NCBI GenBank assembly: GCA_964515555.1
Contig: CAZEVY010000002.1
Span: 1-64,000, forward strand
Source: CAZEVY01 sp964515555
Lineage (GTDB): Bacteria > Acidobacteriota > Terriglobia > Bryobacterales > Bryobacteraceae
Direction: 5' to 3'
DNA: 64,000 bases
The translations under genes and the position numbers were made by a program. Under the pieces are notes generated by a model. It ran no database searches and had not been told where the DNA came from. It saw only the letters and a list, made by a program, of their open reading frames with translations. Of this stretch, positions 8,132 through 16,025 are shown piece after piece. The first letter of the stretch is position 1; every line of letters begins with the position of its first letter.

Positions 8132-8644
8132 ATGGCGGAAACATCGAAAAGACTGGAAGCGGCCTCCTTCAACCTGAAGGAGCACGTGATCGGCATCAAC
8201 CGCGTCACCAAGGTGGTCAAGGGCGGCAAGAACCTCAGCTTCTCGGCCCTGGTAGTGGTCGGCGATCCGGGCGCCAACATCGTGGGGTTCGGGACCGGCA
8301 AAGCGCGCGAGGTCCCGGCGGCAATCAAGAAGGGCATCGAGGCGGCCAAGAAGAACCTGATGCGCGTGAGCGTGACGCAGCACACGATCCTGCATCGCGT
8401 GCTGGGGCGATTCGGCAGCGGACAGGTGCTTCTCAAGCCCGCCCCGCAGGGGACCGGCGTGATCGCCGGCGGACCGGTGCGCGCCGTCATGCAGGCGGCG
8501 GGCATCTCGAACGTGCTGACCAAGTCGATCGGCTCGCACAATCCGCACAATGTGGTGCGGGCGACCTTCGAGGCGCTCGGGCAGTTGCGCGACAAGACCT
8601 CGGTCGCCGACCTCCGCGGAATACCGGTCGAGAGGCTGGCGTAG
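8132..8644 (+). CDS. rpsE: 30S ribosomal protein S5
   Basis: S5 (170 aa) shapes the mRNA entry channel and affects decoding accuracy. The N-terminal double-stranded-RNA-binding part (INRVTKVVKGGKNLSFSALV) and the GKAREVPAAIKKGIEAAKK helix are diagnostic. Length is normal. It starts 3 nt after rplR. Confidence 0.97.
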   Translation: MAETSKRLEAASFNLKEHVIGINRVTKVVKGGKNLSFSALVVVGDPGANIVGFGTGKAREVPAAIKKGIEAAKKNLMRVSVTQHTILHRVLGRFGSGQVLLKPAPQGTGVIAGGPVRAVMQAAGISNVLTKSIGSHNPHNVVRATFEALGQLRDKTSVADLRGIPVERLA

Positions 8645-8653
8645 GAGAATCGA

Positions 8654-8836
8654 ATGGCAGGGGCGACAATCAAGATCAAGCTGGTGCGCAGCCCGATCGG
8701 CCGCCAGGAGAAGCAGAAGAAGATCGTCCGCTCGCTCGGGCTGCGGAAGATCAACCAGGTGGTGGAGAGGCCGGACACGCCCGGTTTCCGGGGCGTCGTG
8801 GCGAAGCTGCCGCACCTGCTGGAACTGGTGAGCTAG
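8654..8836 (+). CDS. rpmD: 50S ribosomal protein L30
   Basis: L30 (60 aa) is a small 23S rRNA binder. KIKLVRSPIGR and LGLRKINQVVERPDTPGFRGVV are typical. Length is normal, and a GGAGAA ribosome binding site lies about 7 nt upstream. It sits between S5 and L15 in the standard spc order. Confidence 0.96.
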   Translation: MAGATIKIKLVRSPIGRQEKQKKIVRSLGLRKINQVVERPDTPGFRGVVAKLPHLLELVS

Positions 8837-8849
8837 AGGAGCGACGCCG

Positions 8850-9332
8850 ATGAATCTCAGTTCATTAAAGCCACCGGCCGGGCAGAAAAAGCGGCAGCGC
8901 CGAATCGGGCAGGGCATGGGCTCGGGCCGGGGCAAGACGGCCGGGCGCGGACAGAAGGGTGCGCGCTCCATCTCCGGCTATTCGAAGATGCGCGGCTTCG
9001 AGGGCGGCCAGATGCCTCTGCATCGCCGTCTTCCCAAGCGCGGCTTCACGAACATTTTCCGGACCGAGTACGCGGTCATCAACGTCGGGCGTCTCAACGA
9101 ACTCGCGGGCGACTCCTTCGATCCGCAGACCCTGACCGCGGCCGGCGCCATCGGCAAGCTGCGCGACGGTCTCAAGATCCTCGGCACGGGCGACCTCGGC
9201 CGCAAGATTCACGTTAAGGCGCACCGCTTTTCGAAATCGGCGGAGGAGAAGATCCGCGCGGCCGGCGGGGATATCGAACTGATCCCGGCGCCCGCCTCGG
9301 GGCCGAAACCCAAGACGAAGGGGAAAAAGTAG
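8850..9332 (+). CDS. rplO: 50S ribosomal protein L15
   Basis: L15 (160 aa) is a late-assembling 50S protein. The N-terminal glycine/arginine-rich part with GSGRGKTAGRGQKG and the following GFEGGQMPLHRRLPKRGF identify it. An AGAGGAG lies upstream of the ATG. The C-terminal 10 residues are lysine-rich. Secretion gene secY follows after 46 nt, which hold a short GC hairpin (9332-9344) without a T-tract. Confidence 0.97.
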   Translation: MNLSSLKPPAGQKKRQRRIGQGMGSGRGKTAGRGQKGARSISGYSKMRGFEGGQMPLHRRLPKRGFTNIFRTEYAVINVGRLNELAGDSFDPQTLTAAGAIGKLRDGLKILGTGDLGRKIHVKAHRFSKSAEEKIRAAGGDIELIPAPASGPKPKTKGKK

Positions 9333-9378
9333 CGGCGAAGCCGCCGGGTCCTCCGCGCGCGCCAGAATCGAGCTGGGT

Positions 9379-10776
9379 ATGAACAAGTTCTTCGAAGCGG
9401 TCCTCAACGTATTCCGCATACCCGACCTGCGCAAGCGGGTCCTGTTCACACTGGGACTGCTGGCCGTCTACCGGCTCGGCGCGCATATCCCCACGCCCGG
9501 AATCGACACCGTCAAGCTGGAGCAGTTCTTCGCCGCCAACCAGGGCACCCTGTTCGGCTTCATCGACCTGTTCAGCGGCGGCCAGTTCCGAAGGCTGACG
9601 ATCTTCGCCCTGGGCATCATGCCCTACATCACCTCGTCGATCATCCTGCAGCTTCTGACGGTGGTGGTGCCGACGCTGGAGAAGCTCCAGAAGGAAGGCG
9701 AACTCGGACGCCGCAAGATCACTCAGTGGACGCGCTATCTCACCGTCGGCCTGGCGCTGATGCAGTCGTTCGGTTTCTCCTCGCTGCTGCAATCGCAGGG
9801 CGATTTCGTGCTGAACCCCGGCTACGGATTCATCATCACGACCATGTTCACGCTCACCACGGGCACGGCCTTCATCATGTGGCTGGGCGAGCAGATCACC
9901 GAGCGCGGCATCGGCAACGGCATGTCGCTGATCATCTTCGCCGGCATCGTCGTCAACCTGCCGTCGGCGATCAGCGAGATCTGGTCGCGGACCTTCATTA
10001 TCAAGGACTGGAACGTCTTCCAGGTGCTGGTCATCGTCTTGATGATGATCGCCGTGATCGCCTTCGTGGTTCTGGTGGAGCGTGGCGAGCGCCGCATCCC
10101 GGTGCAGTACGCCAAGCGCGTGGTCGGGCGGCGCATGATGGGCGGGCAGTCCACCCACCTGCCGCTCAAGGTCAACGCGGGCGGCGTGATCCCGGTGATC
10201 TTCGCTTCGAGCCTGCTGGCCTTCCCGCAGACGTTCCTTCAGGTGCAGTGGATCAAGGACAACCCCTGGTTGCGGGGGATGCTGGAGTCGATCGGGCACT
10301 CGCAGCCGCTCTACTACCTGCTCTACACGGCCGGCATCATCTTCTTCTGCTTCTTCTACGTCTCGATCATTTTCAATCCCAATGAGGCGGCCGATAACAT
10401 GCGCAAGTACGGCGGCTTCATTCCCGGCCACCGGCCCGGCCGCGGCACGGCCGAGTACATGAACACGATACTGACGCGCATCACGGTGGTCGGCGGTCTC
10501 TATCTTTCGATCCTGTCGCTGATTCCGGAGATCATGATCTCGGGGATCAAGCTGCAACGCCTGCCGCTGGTCGGCAACTGGATCGACTCGGTGTTTCCGC
10601 GGTTCCTGCTGGACGGACTGGGCGTGACCTTCTACTTCGGCGGAACCTCGCTGCTGATCGTCGTGGGCGTGGCGATGGATTTCGCCAACCAGCTCGAGGC
10701 ACAGCTCGTCATGCGGCACTACGAGGGCTTCACCCCGCGCTCCGGGCGCATTCGCGGGCGAAGGAGCGGATTCTGA
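9379..10776 (+). CDS. secY: Protein translocase subunit SecY
   Basis: SecY (465 aa) is the pore-forming subunit of the Sec translocon in the inner membrane. Ten hydrophobic segments are seen, with the family motifs FALGIMPYITSSIILQLLT around residue 76-94 and GIGNGMSLIIFAGI around 175-188. The cytosolic loop VERGERRIPVQYAKR contacts the ribosome and SecA. Length is within the usual range. It closes the spc part of the cluster and is followed by a terminator-like hairpin. adk, commonly next, is missing. Confidence 0.97.
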   Translation: MNKFFEAVLNVFRIPDLRKRVLFTLGLLAVYRLGAHIPTPGIDTVKLEQFFAANQGTLFGFIDLFSGGQFRRLTIFALGIMPYITSSIILQLLTVVVPTLEKLQKEGELGRRKITQWTRYLTVGLALMQSFGFSSLLQSQGDFVLNPGYGFIITTMFTLTTGTAFIMWLGEQITERGIGNGMSLIIFAGIVVNLPSAISEIWSRTFIIKDWNVFQVLVIVLMMIAVIAFVVLVERGERRIPVQYAKRVVGRRMMGGQSTHLPLKVNAGGVIPVIFASSLLAFPQTFLQVQWIKDNPWLRGMLESIGHSQPLYYLLYTAGIIFFCFFYVSIIFNPNEAADNMRKYGGFIPGHRPGRGTAEYMNTILTRITVVGGLYLSILSLIPEIMISGIKLQRLPLVGNWIDSVFPRFLLDGLGVTFYFGGTSLLIVVGVAMDFANQLEAQLVMRHYEGFTPRSGRIRGRRSGF

Positions 10777-10796
10777 CCGTGCACGTGGCCTCCTGC

Positions 10797-10834
10797 CCGA
10801 CGCGCCGGCGGCTCTCGATGCGGTGCGCGGTTTT
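10797..10834 (+). terminator. Intrinsic-terminator-like hairpin after secY
   Basis: The left arm CCG(A)CGCGCC (10797-10806) pairs with GGTGCGCGG (10822-10830). The result is a nine-pair stem with one bulged A and one G-T wobble, a 15-nt loop, and then TTTT at 10831-10834. It lies in the only sizeable gap of the ribosomal cluster. The U-tract is short, so it may attenuate rather than stop transcription from the S10-spc part. Confidence 0.45.
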
Positions 10835-10838
10835 GCAT

Positions 10839-10844
10839 TACAAT
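10839..10844 (+). promoter_or_regulatory. -10 box for the map-infA-rpmJ-alpha group
   Basis: TACAAT stands in an AT-rich pocket (TTTTGCATTACAATAAAATG) of an otherwise GC-rich region, directly after the terminator-like hairpin and 3 nt before a short open frame. No clear -35 is seen. It probably restarts transcription for map and the alpha-operon genes. Confidence 0.4.
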
Positions 10845-10847
10845 AAA

Positions 10848-10901
10848 ATGAAGCCGTTTCTCCCGCTTCCAGGCTCTTCCCGGTTGGTGGACCTCGGATG
10901 A
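10848..10901 (+). CDS. Possible 17-codon leader peptide overlapping map
   Basis: ATG at 10848 opens a 17-codon frame, MKPFLPLPGSSRLVDLG, whose TGA stop overlaps the map start as ATGA. The -10 box TACAAT lies 3 nt before it. The frame could couple translation into map or act as an upstream regulatory frame. It may equally be chance: there is no Shine-Dalgarno sequence and no known homologue that I recognise. Confidence 0.25.
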   Translation: MKPFLPLPGSSRLVDLG

Positions 10902-11704
10902 TCATTCGCAAGACTGCCGCGGAGCTTGAGCGCATGTCCGCCAGCGGCCTGCTGGTCTGGCGGATTCTCAACGACCTGGCGGCGATGGTGGCCGAGGGCG
11001 TGACGACGCTGGACCTGGAGCGTGCGGCGGAGAAGATGATCCGGGACGCGGGCGCGCGACCGGCGTTCAAGAACTATTTCGTGCAGGCGGTTGGGGCGAG
11101 GTTCCAGCACACGCTCTGCACGTCGGTCAACGACGAGATCATTCACGGGATCCCGTCGTCGAAACGGATTCTGAGGAAGGGCGACATCGTAAAGATCGAC
11201 ACTGGCGTGGAACTCAACGGATATTTCGGCGACTCGGCCATCACCGTGCCGGTGCCGCCGGTCGCCGAGAGCACGATGAAGCTGCTGGCGGTGACCCGCG
11301 AGTCGCTCGAGTGCGCCATCGCGCAGGCCCGGGTCGGCAACCGGCTGCACGACATCTGCGGCGCCGTCGAGCGGCACGTCGTCTCGAACGGGTTCAGCGT
11401 GGTACGCGAGTTCGTCGGACACGGCATCGGCACGAAGCTCCACGAGGAGCCGCAGGTGCCCAACTACGTCGACCGCCGCAACGAGAATCCGCGCCTCAAG
11501 GAAGGCATGGTGCTGGCGATCGAGCCCATGGTCATCGCCGGAAAGCCGGATACCAAAGTGGCCGCCGACAAGTGGACCGCCAAATCCAAGGACGGCAGCT
11601 TCTCGGCGCACTTCGAGCACTGCGTGGCGGTGACCGCCAACGGTCCCTGGGTGCTGACGCGGCCGCCGGTGAACGGGAACGGACGCAACGGAGCGGGACA
11701 TTGA
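10898..11704 (+). CDS. map: Methionine aminopeptidase, type I
   Basis: MetAP (268 aa) removes the N-terminal methionine from nascent proteins in the cytosol. The metal ligands can be followed: two aspartates in KIDTGVELNGYFGDS, the histidine in FVGHGIGTKLHEEP, and glutamates in AIEPMV and the late FEHCVAV. Length is close to the usual 250-265, with a short Asn/Gly-rich tail. The ATG overlaps the stop of a 17-codon upstream frame. The stop overlaps the infA start by 4 nt. Confidence 0.95.
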   Translation: MIIRKTAAELERMSASGLLVWRILNDLAAMVAEGVTTLDLERAAEKMIRDAGARPAFKNYFVQAVGARFQHTLCTSVNDEIIHGIPSSKRILRKGDIVKIDTGVELNGYFGDSAITVPVPPVAESTMKLLAVTRESLECAIAQARVGNRLHDICGAVERHVVSNGFSVVREFVGHGIGTKLHEEPQVPNYVDRRNENPRLKEGMVLAIEPMVIAGKPDTKVAADKWTAKSKDGSFSAHFEHCVAVTANGPWVLTRPPVNGNGRNGAGH

Positions 11705-11955
11705 CGAACGGGACGCCGGAGGAGACGGTGGCGACCGTGCTCGAAGAGCTGCCCAACGCCACCTGGCGGGTGGAGACGCTGGATCGCCGGCGCGTCCTGG
11801 CGCACGCCGCCGGGGCGAAGGAAGTCAACTTCGTGCGGCTGCGTCCGGGCGACCGGGTGCGGCTGGAGCCGTCGCCGGCCGACCCGACGCGCGGGCGGAT
11901 TATCGGGAAGTTGGGTCAAGGGCCGGTGGCCCACGACCGGAAGGTGAATGTATGA
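11701..11955 (+). CDS. infA: Translation initiation factor IF-1
   Basis: IF-1 (84 aa) occupies the ribosomal A site during initiation. The S1-like OB fold is clear: VLEELPNATWRVETLD, then VLAHAAGAKEVNFVRLRPGDRV, then SPADPTRGRIIGK. No ATG is available; the TTG at 11701 overlaps the map TGA (TTGA). The canonical N-terminus and the GKMRKN-like loop are divergent, and a 15-residue tail extends beyond the usual 72 aa. Position between map and rpmJ confirms the call. Confidence 0.9.
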   Translation: MTNGTPEETVATVLEELPNATWRVETLDRRRVLAHAAGAKEVNFVRLRPGDRVRLEPSPADPTRGRIIGKLGQGPVAHDRKVNV

Positions 11956-12065
11956 AGGTACGGGCGTCGGTCCGGAAGATGTGCGATAAGTGCAAGATCG
12001 TCCACCGCCACGGGGTGGTCCGGGTGATCTGCGCGAATCCCAAGCACAAGCAGAGGCAGGGGTAA
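11952..12065 (+). CDS. rpmJ: 50S ribosomal protein L36
   Basis: L36 (37 aa) is the smallest ribosomal protein. Cysteines 11, 14 and 27 and histidine 32 form the zinc site of the C+ form (KMCDKCKIVHRHG and ICANPKHKQRQG). The start overlaps the infA stop by 4 nt (ATGA). A strong AAGGAGG follows the stop and serves rpsM. Confidence 0.96.
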   Translation: MKVRASVRKMCDKCKIVHRHGVVRVICANPKHKQRQG

Positions 12066-12077
12066 GGAGGCAAGCGT

Positions 12078-12461
12078 ATGGCGCGAATCGCGGGCGTCGA
12101 TCTGCCCAACCGCAAGCGTGCGGAAGTCGGGCTGACCTACATATTCGGCATCGGGCGGACCCGCTCCAAGTCGATCCTCCACCGGGCCGGCATTCACTTC
12201 GACAAGAAAGTCGCCGACCTCAGCGAGGAAGAGGTCAACCGCATCCGCAACATCATCGAGGAAGAGGGCGCCGTCGAGGGCGACCTGCGCAAGGAAGTCT
12301 CGATGAACGTCAAGCGGCTCATCGAAATGAACGCCTATCGCGGCTACCGGCACCGGCGCGGACTGCCAGTGCGCGGCCAGCGAACGCACACCAACGCGCG
12401 CACACGCAAGGGACCGCGGCGCGGAACGGTCGCTAACAAGAAGAAGGCTGGGAAGACGTAA
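12078..12461 (+). CDS. rpsM: 30S ribosomal protein S13
   Basis: S13 (127 aa) sits in the 30S head and contacts the P-site tRNA and the 50S subunit. MARIAGVDLPNRKRAEVGL, the helix-hairpin-helix region with FGIGRTRSKSIL, and the basic C-terminus RGQRTHTNARTRKGP are typical. An AAGGAGG ribosome binding site is centred about 10 nt upstream. The stop overlaps rpsK by 1 nt. Confidence 0.97.
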   Translation: MARIAGVDLPNRKRAEVGLTYIFGIGRTRSKSILHRAGIHFDKKVADLSEEEVNRIRNIIEEEGAVEGDLRKEVSMNVKRLIEMNAYRGYRHRRGLPVRGQRTHTNARTRKGPRRGTVANKKKAGKT

Positions 12462-12868
12462 TGGCGAAAGCTGCTGGCAAGCCGTCCAAGAAGAAGACGT
12501 TCAAAAAGAAAGAGAAGAAGAACATCCCCTCGGGGCGGGTGCATATTCAGGCGACGTTCAACAATACCATCGTCACCTTCACGGACCCGGCGGGCAACGT
12601 GATCTGCTGGTCGAGTTCCGGATCGCTGGGGTTCAAGGGCTCGCGCAAGGGTACGCCCTTCGCCGCGCAGCAGGCGGCGCTCACGGCCGCCAACAAGGCC
12701 AAAGAAGCCGGCGTGCGGTCGGTCGAGGTTTCCGTGAGCGGCCCTGGGAGCGGCCGCGAATCCGCCGTGCGCGCGCTGGCGACGGCGGGCATCGAGGTTC
12801 GTCAGATTCAGGATCGCACGCCGATCCCGCACAACGGCTGCCGTCCGCCGAAAAAGCGGCGCGTGTAG
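12461..12868 (+). CDS. rpsK: 30S ribosomal protein S11
   Basis: S11 (135 aa) forms part of the 30S platform. The motif GRVHIQATFNNTIVTFTD and the C-terminal GPGSGRESAVRAL, TPIPHNGCRPPKKRRV are diagnostic. The first 25 residues are almost all lysine, serine and proline, a common species-variable extension. The start shares its A with the rpsM stop (TAATG). Confidence 0.97.
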   Translation: MAKAAGKPSKKKTFKKKEKKNIPSGRVHIQATFNNTIVTFTDPAGNVICWSSSGSLGFKGSRKGTPFAAQQAALTAANKAKEAGVRSVEVSVSGPGSGRESAVRALATAGIEVRQIQDRTPIPHNGCRPPKKRRV

Positions 12869-12881
12869 GGGAGGATATCGA

Positions 12882-13517
12882 GTGGCTCGTTACAATGGCC
12901 CCGTCTGCCGGCTGTGCCGGCGCGAGGGCGTCAAACTATTCCTGAAAGGCGAGCGCTGCCAAAGCGAGAAGTGCGCCATCGACAAGCGCAACTTCATCCC
13001 CGGGCAGCACGGCCAGAACCGCAAGACCAAGAAGATCGCCGGCTACGGCCTGCAACTGCGCGAGAAGCAGAAGGCGCGGCGCATCTACGGTCTGCTCGAG
13101 CGTCCGTTCCGCAACCTGTTCGAGAAGGCCGCCCACATGAAGGGCGTCACCGGCGAGAACCTTATGAGCATGCTCGAGCGCCGGCTCGACAACGTCGTCT
13201 ACCGCATGGGACTGGGCACCAGCCGCGCCCAGGCGCGGCAGATCGTCCGCCACGGCCATGTCATGGTCGACGGCAGGAAGGTCAACATCCCGTCGTTCCT
13301 GGTGCGGCAGAACTCCACCGTCGAAGTGCGCGAGAAGAGCCGCAAGAATCCGGCCGTGCTCTCCGCGCGCGACGCCACCGCGCATCAGCCGTGTCCCAAC
13401 TGGCTGGAGGTGGATCGCGAGAACCTGAAGGGCAAGGTCGTCGGCATGCCGCGGCGCGAGGACCTGGTCCAGATCCAGCTCAACGATCAGCTCATCGTCG
13501 AGTTGTACTCCAAGTAG
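12882..13517 (+). CDS. rpsD: 30S ribosomal protein S4 (zinc-binding form)
   Basis: S4 (211 aa) nucleates 16S 5'-domain assembly and affects decoding. The start is GTG with GGGGAGGA upstream. Cysteines 9, 12, 26 and 31 give the zinc-binding (C+) form. The S4 RNA-binding domain lies around residue 100-165 (ERRLDNVVYRMGLGTSRAQARQ). The C-terminus NDQLIVELYSK is conserved. Confidence 0.97.
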   Translation: MARYNGPVCRLCRREGVKLFLKGERCQSEKCAIDKRNFIPGQHGQNRKTKKIAGYGLQLREKQKARRIYGLLERPFRNLFEKAAHMKGVTGENLMSMLERRLDNVVYRMGLGTSRAQARQIVRHGHVMVDGRKVNIPSFLVRQNSTVEVREKSRKNPAVLSARDATAHQPCPNWLEVDRENLKGKVVGMPRREDLVQIQLNDQLIVELYSK

Positions 13518-13530
13518 GAAGGAGAGCTTA

Positions 13531-14562
13531 ATGTTCAAGGGCTTTCAGAAGCCGAAGCGTCTGGTGGCGAACACCGAGTCGCTGACAGACCGCTACGGAA
13601 TGTTCATGGCGCAGCCGTTCGAGCGGGGTTTCGGCAGCACGATCGGCAACGGTCTCCGGCGCATCCTGCTCAGCTCGATCGAAGGCGTCGCCATCACCGC
13701 GGTTCGCATCGAGGGCGTGGCCCACGAGTTCAGCCCCATTCCCGGCGTCGAAGAGGACGCCACCGACATCATCCTCAACCTCAAGCAGGTGCCCTTCAAG
13801 CTCACCGGCGACGGCGTGCGCACGGCGCGCATACGCTTCGACCAGAGCGGCGAGGTCATGAGCGGCCACATCGAGACCGACGCCGACGTCGAGGTGCTCG
13901 ACCGCCACATGCACATCGCCACGGTCGCCGAGGGCGGAAAGCTCTCGGTGGAGATGCGCCTGAAGCCCGGCCGTGGCTACATCAGCGCCGACCGTAATTT
14001 CGACGACGACCTGCCGCTCGGCTACATCCCCATCGATTCGGTCCACTCGCCGGTGCGCAAAGTGAATTTCTACGTCGAGAACGCGCGTCTCGGGCAGATG
14101 ACCGACTACGACAAGCTGACGCTCGAGGTCTGGACCAACGGGGCCATCTCCCCGCAGGACTCCGTCGGCCAGGCCGCCAAGCTGCTCAAGGACCACATGG
14201 CGATCTTCATCAACTTCGAGGAGATCCCCGAGGGCGTCGAGGAGCAGGCCGAGCGTCCGCTCAACCAGATGCACGAGGTGCTCAACCGCTCCGTCGAGGA
14301 GCTGGAGCTCAGCGTACGCTCCTACAACTGCCTCAAGAACGCCAACATCCAGTCGATCGGCGACCTGGTGCAGCGCACCGAGGCGGAGATGCTCCGCACC
14401 AAGAATTTCGGCCGCAAGTCGCTCAACGAGATCAAGGAAATCCTGGGATCGCTGGGCCTTTCCTTCGGCATGCGCTTCGACTCCCAGGGCCGCCTCATCT
14501 CCTCGACCGGCTCGCCGGTGAATTTCGGCGAGGAGGCGCAGGAGGCGCCGCCGGCCGCCTGA
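13531..14562 (+). CDS. rpoA: RNA polymerase subunit alpha
   Basis: The alpha subunit (343 aa) dimerises to start RNA polymerase assembly. The N-terminal domain (about 1-230) carries ERGFGSTIGNGLRRILLSS and the insert domain. The C-terminal domain (about 255-320), SVRSYNCLKNANIQSIGDL then LGLSFGMR, binds upstream promoter DNA and activators. Length is normal with a short Glu/Ala tail. An AGGAGAG lies upstream of the ATG. Confidence 0.98.
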   Translation: MFKGFQKPKRLVANTESLTDRYGMFMAQPFERGFGSTIGNGLRRILLSSIEGVAITAVRIEGVAHEFSPIPGVEEDATDIILNLKQVPFKLTGDGVRTARIRFDQSGEVMSGHIETDADVEVLDRHMHIATVAEGGKLSVEMRLKPGRGYISADRNFDDDLPLGYIPIDSVHSPVRKVNFYVENARLGQMTDYDKLTLEVWTNGAISPQDSVGQAAKLLKDHMAIFINFEEIPEGVEEQAERPLNQMHEVLNRSVEELELSVRSYNCLKNANIQSIGDLVQRTEAEMLRTKNFGRKSLNEIKEILGSLGLSFGMRFDSQGRLISSTGSPVNFGEEAQEAPPAA

Positions 14563-14588
14563 GCGCGCGTCCCGCGAGGTAACCCGTC

Positions 14589-15047
14589 ATGCGACATCTT
14601 CGGAGCGGCTACAAACTCGGGCGCAGCACGGCGCATCGCAAGACGCTGCTGCGCAACCTGGCGACCAGCGTCATCGACCACGAGCGCATCGTCACCACGA
14701 TTCCCAAGGCGAAAGCCGTGCGGCCGCTGGTCGACAAGCTCATCACCATGGCCAAGACCGACACGCTGCACTCGCGCCGCCTGGCGGCCGCGATCCTCGA
14801 GACCCCGGCCTCGGTGAAAAAGCTCTTCGACACTTTGGGCGCCCGCTTCGGCCAGCGCAACGGCGGATACACGCGCATCGTGCGCGTGGGCTTCCGCAAG
14901 GGTGACGGGGCCGAGCAATGCGTGCTCGAACTGGTCGGCACCCAACTGGTGAAACGCGCGGCGGACCGCGCCAAGCGCAAGGAGGAGCGTCTGAAAGCGC
15001 TCCGCGAAGGGCGCGGGGAAGAGGAAGGCGAAGAGCCGAAGTCCTGA
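14589..15047 (+). CDS. rplQ: 50S ribosomal protein L17
   Basis: L17 (152 aa) lies near the tunnel exit. MRHLRSGYKLGRSTAHRK and the central PKAKAVRPLVDKLI identify it. The core ends near residue 120; a Lys/Arg then Glu-rich tail of about 30 residues follows, longer than in E. coli (127 aa). It is the last ribosomal gene here, and an ABC ATPase gene follows 3 nt later. Confidence 0.96.
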   Translation: MRHLRSGYKLGRSTAHRKTLLRNLATSVIDHERIVTTIPKAKAVRPLVDKLITMAKTDTLHSRRLAAAILETPASVKKLFDTLGARFGQRNGGYTRIVRVGFRKGDGAEQCVLELVGTQLVKRAADRAKRKEERLKALREGRGEEEGEEPKS

Positions 15048-15050
15048 CCC

Positions 15051-15734
15051 GTGTCTTCCATCGTCGAAGTCTGGGGTCTCACGAAATCCATCGCCACGCC
15101 GGCGCACCGCGTTGACATTCTACGAGGCGTCGACCTGGTTGTCGAGCGGGGCGAGTTCCTCGCCGTCATGGGACCTTCCGGGTCCGGCAAGAGCACGCTG
15201 CTCGGCCTGGTGGCGGGGCTCGACACGCCCACGTCGGGGTCGATCCGCATCGATGGCGTCGAGATCGCCGGCATGTCCGAGGACGATCTGGCGTTGATCC
15301 GCGGCCGCAAGATCGGATTCGTGTTTCAGTCCTATCATCTGATCCCGACGCTCACCGCCGAGGAGAACGTCCTGCTGCCGTTCGATCTTTCAGGCGAGGG
15401 CGGCGGCGGCCGCGCGCGCGCCGCCGAGCTGCTCGGCCTGGTGGGGCTCTCGGAGCGGCGCGATCATTACCCGGTCCAGCTTTCGGGCGGCGAGCAGCAG
15501 CGCGTCGCGCTCGCCCGCGCGTTCATGCTGCGGCCTCCCCTTCTCCTCGCCGATGAGCCGACCGGCAATCTCGACTCGACCAACGGCCGCCACGTGCTCG
15601 ACCTGCTGCTGGAGTTGAACCGGCGCGAGCAGACGACGCTGCTGCTGGTGACGCACGACGCCACGCTCGCCTCGCACGCCGGCCGCCGCATCACGCTGCG
15701 GGACGGGCTGATCGCCGCCGACGAACGCGCCTAA
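15051..15734 (+). CDS. ABC transporter ATP-binding protein, LolD/MacB-type
   Basis: A 227-aa ATPase that would power a permease of the FtsX/MacB class (lipoprotein release or efflux) from the cytosolic face. Walker A GPSGSGKST is at residues 41-49, followed by the Q-loop in FVFQSYHLIPTLTAEENVLLP, the signature LSGGEQQRVALARAF, Walker B LLLADEPTGNLDS and the H-loop LLLVTHD. The pattern is that of the LolD/MacB/FtsE group. The GTG start lies 3 nt after rplQ. No permease lies beside it; the nearest MacB-like permeases are at 34173 and 49261. Confidence 0.88.
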   Translation: MSSIVEVWGLTKSIATPAHRVDILRGVDLVVERGEFLAVMGPSGSGKSTLLGLVAGLDTPTSGSIRIDGVEIAGMSEDDLALIRGRKIGFVFQSYHLIPTLTAEENVLLPFDLSGEGGGGRARAAELLGLVGLSERRDHYPVQLSGGEQQRVALARAFMLRPPLLLADEPTGNLDSTNGRHVLDLLLELNRREQTTLLLVTHDATLASHAGRRITLRDGLIAADERA

Positions 15735-15854
15735 GGAATCCACTTGCGCAAGTTCGCGTAACGCCGCTTCCTGTGGCCGCGGCTCGGAAGCTATGCAGGG
15801 CCGCGACCAGAGAGAGCGGTCCTGCCGCGGCGTTCCGGTCACAAGGGTGTCAGA
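15735..15854. other. Non-coding spacer after the ABC ATPase gene
   Basis: The stretch between the ABC ATPase and the tamB-like gene (15735-16025, 291 nt) has no confident gene. It contains a 10-bp hairpin (15795-15825) and one weak candidate for a small exported peptide (15855-16022), both listed separately. No clear promoter was seen. Confidence 0.6.
15795..15825 (+). repeat. Hairpin element related to one at 30671
   Basis: The arms GCAGGGCCGC (15795-15804) and GCGGTCCTGC (15816-15825) pair over 10 bp, with one G-T wobble and an 11-nt loop. There is no following T-tract. The part GCCGCGACCAGAGAGAGCGG is similar over 23 nt (18 of 23 positions by eye) to a sequence after the gene at 28139-30631, which suggests a dispersed element placed behind genes. 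Confidence 0.5.
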
Positions 15855-16022
15855 ATGATTCGGACGAAATCGGAGATATTCGTGCCTTTTCTCGCGGCGG
15901 CGGCGGCGGCATTCTCCGCCGGGGCGGCCGCATTACCGGTAAAACGCGTGGGGCCTGTTGGCCAGCAGGCCCGCAGCGCTCAACGGGACCATCGGGCGCT
16001 GGCGTTCGACGTGAAGCTGTAG
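15855..16022 (+). CDS. Possible small exported peptide (55 aa)
   Basis: A 55-codon frame that starts MIRTKSEIFVPFLAAAAAAF and continues through SAGAAALPVKRVG. That is a short basic start, a hydrophobic alanine-rich stretch and a plausible signal-peptidase site after AGA or AAA. An AAGGG lies 7 nt before the ATG. The remainder is charged and has no motif I recognise. It converges on the tamB-like gene with 3 nt between the stops. Alanine-rich runs are common by chance at this GC content, so this is a weak call. Confidence 0.25.
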   Translation: MIRTKSEIFVPFLAAAAAAFSAGAAALPVKRVGPVGQQARSAQRDHRALAFDVKL

Positions 16023-16025
16023 GCG

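Noticed and set aside
9332..9344. GC hairpin (GCGGC-GAA-GCCGC) between rplO and secY
   Set aside because: Five-pair stem without T-tract inside a ribosomal operon; not convincing as terminator.
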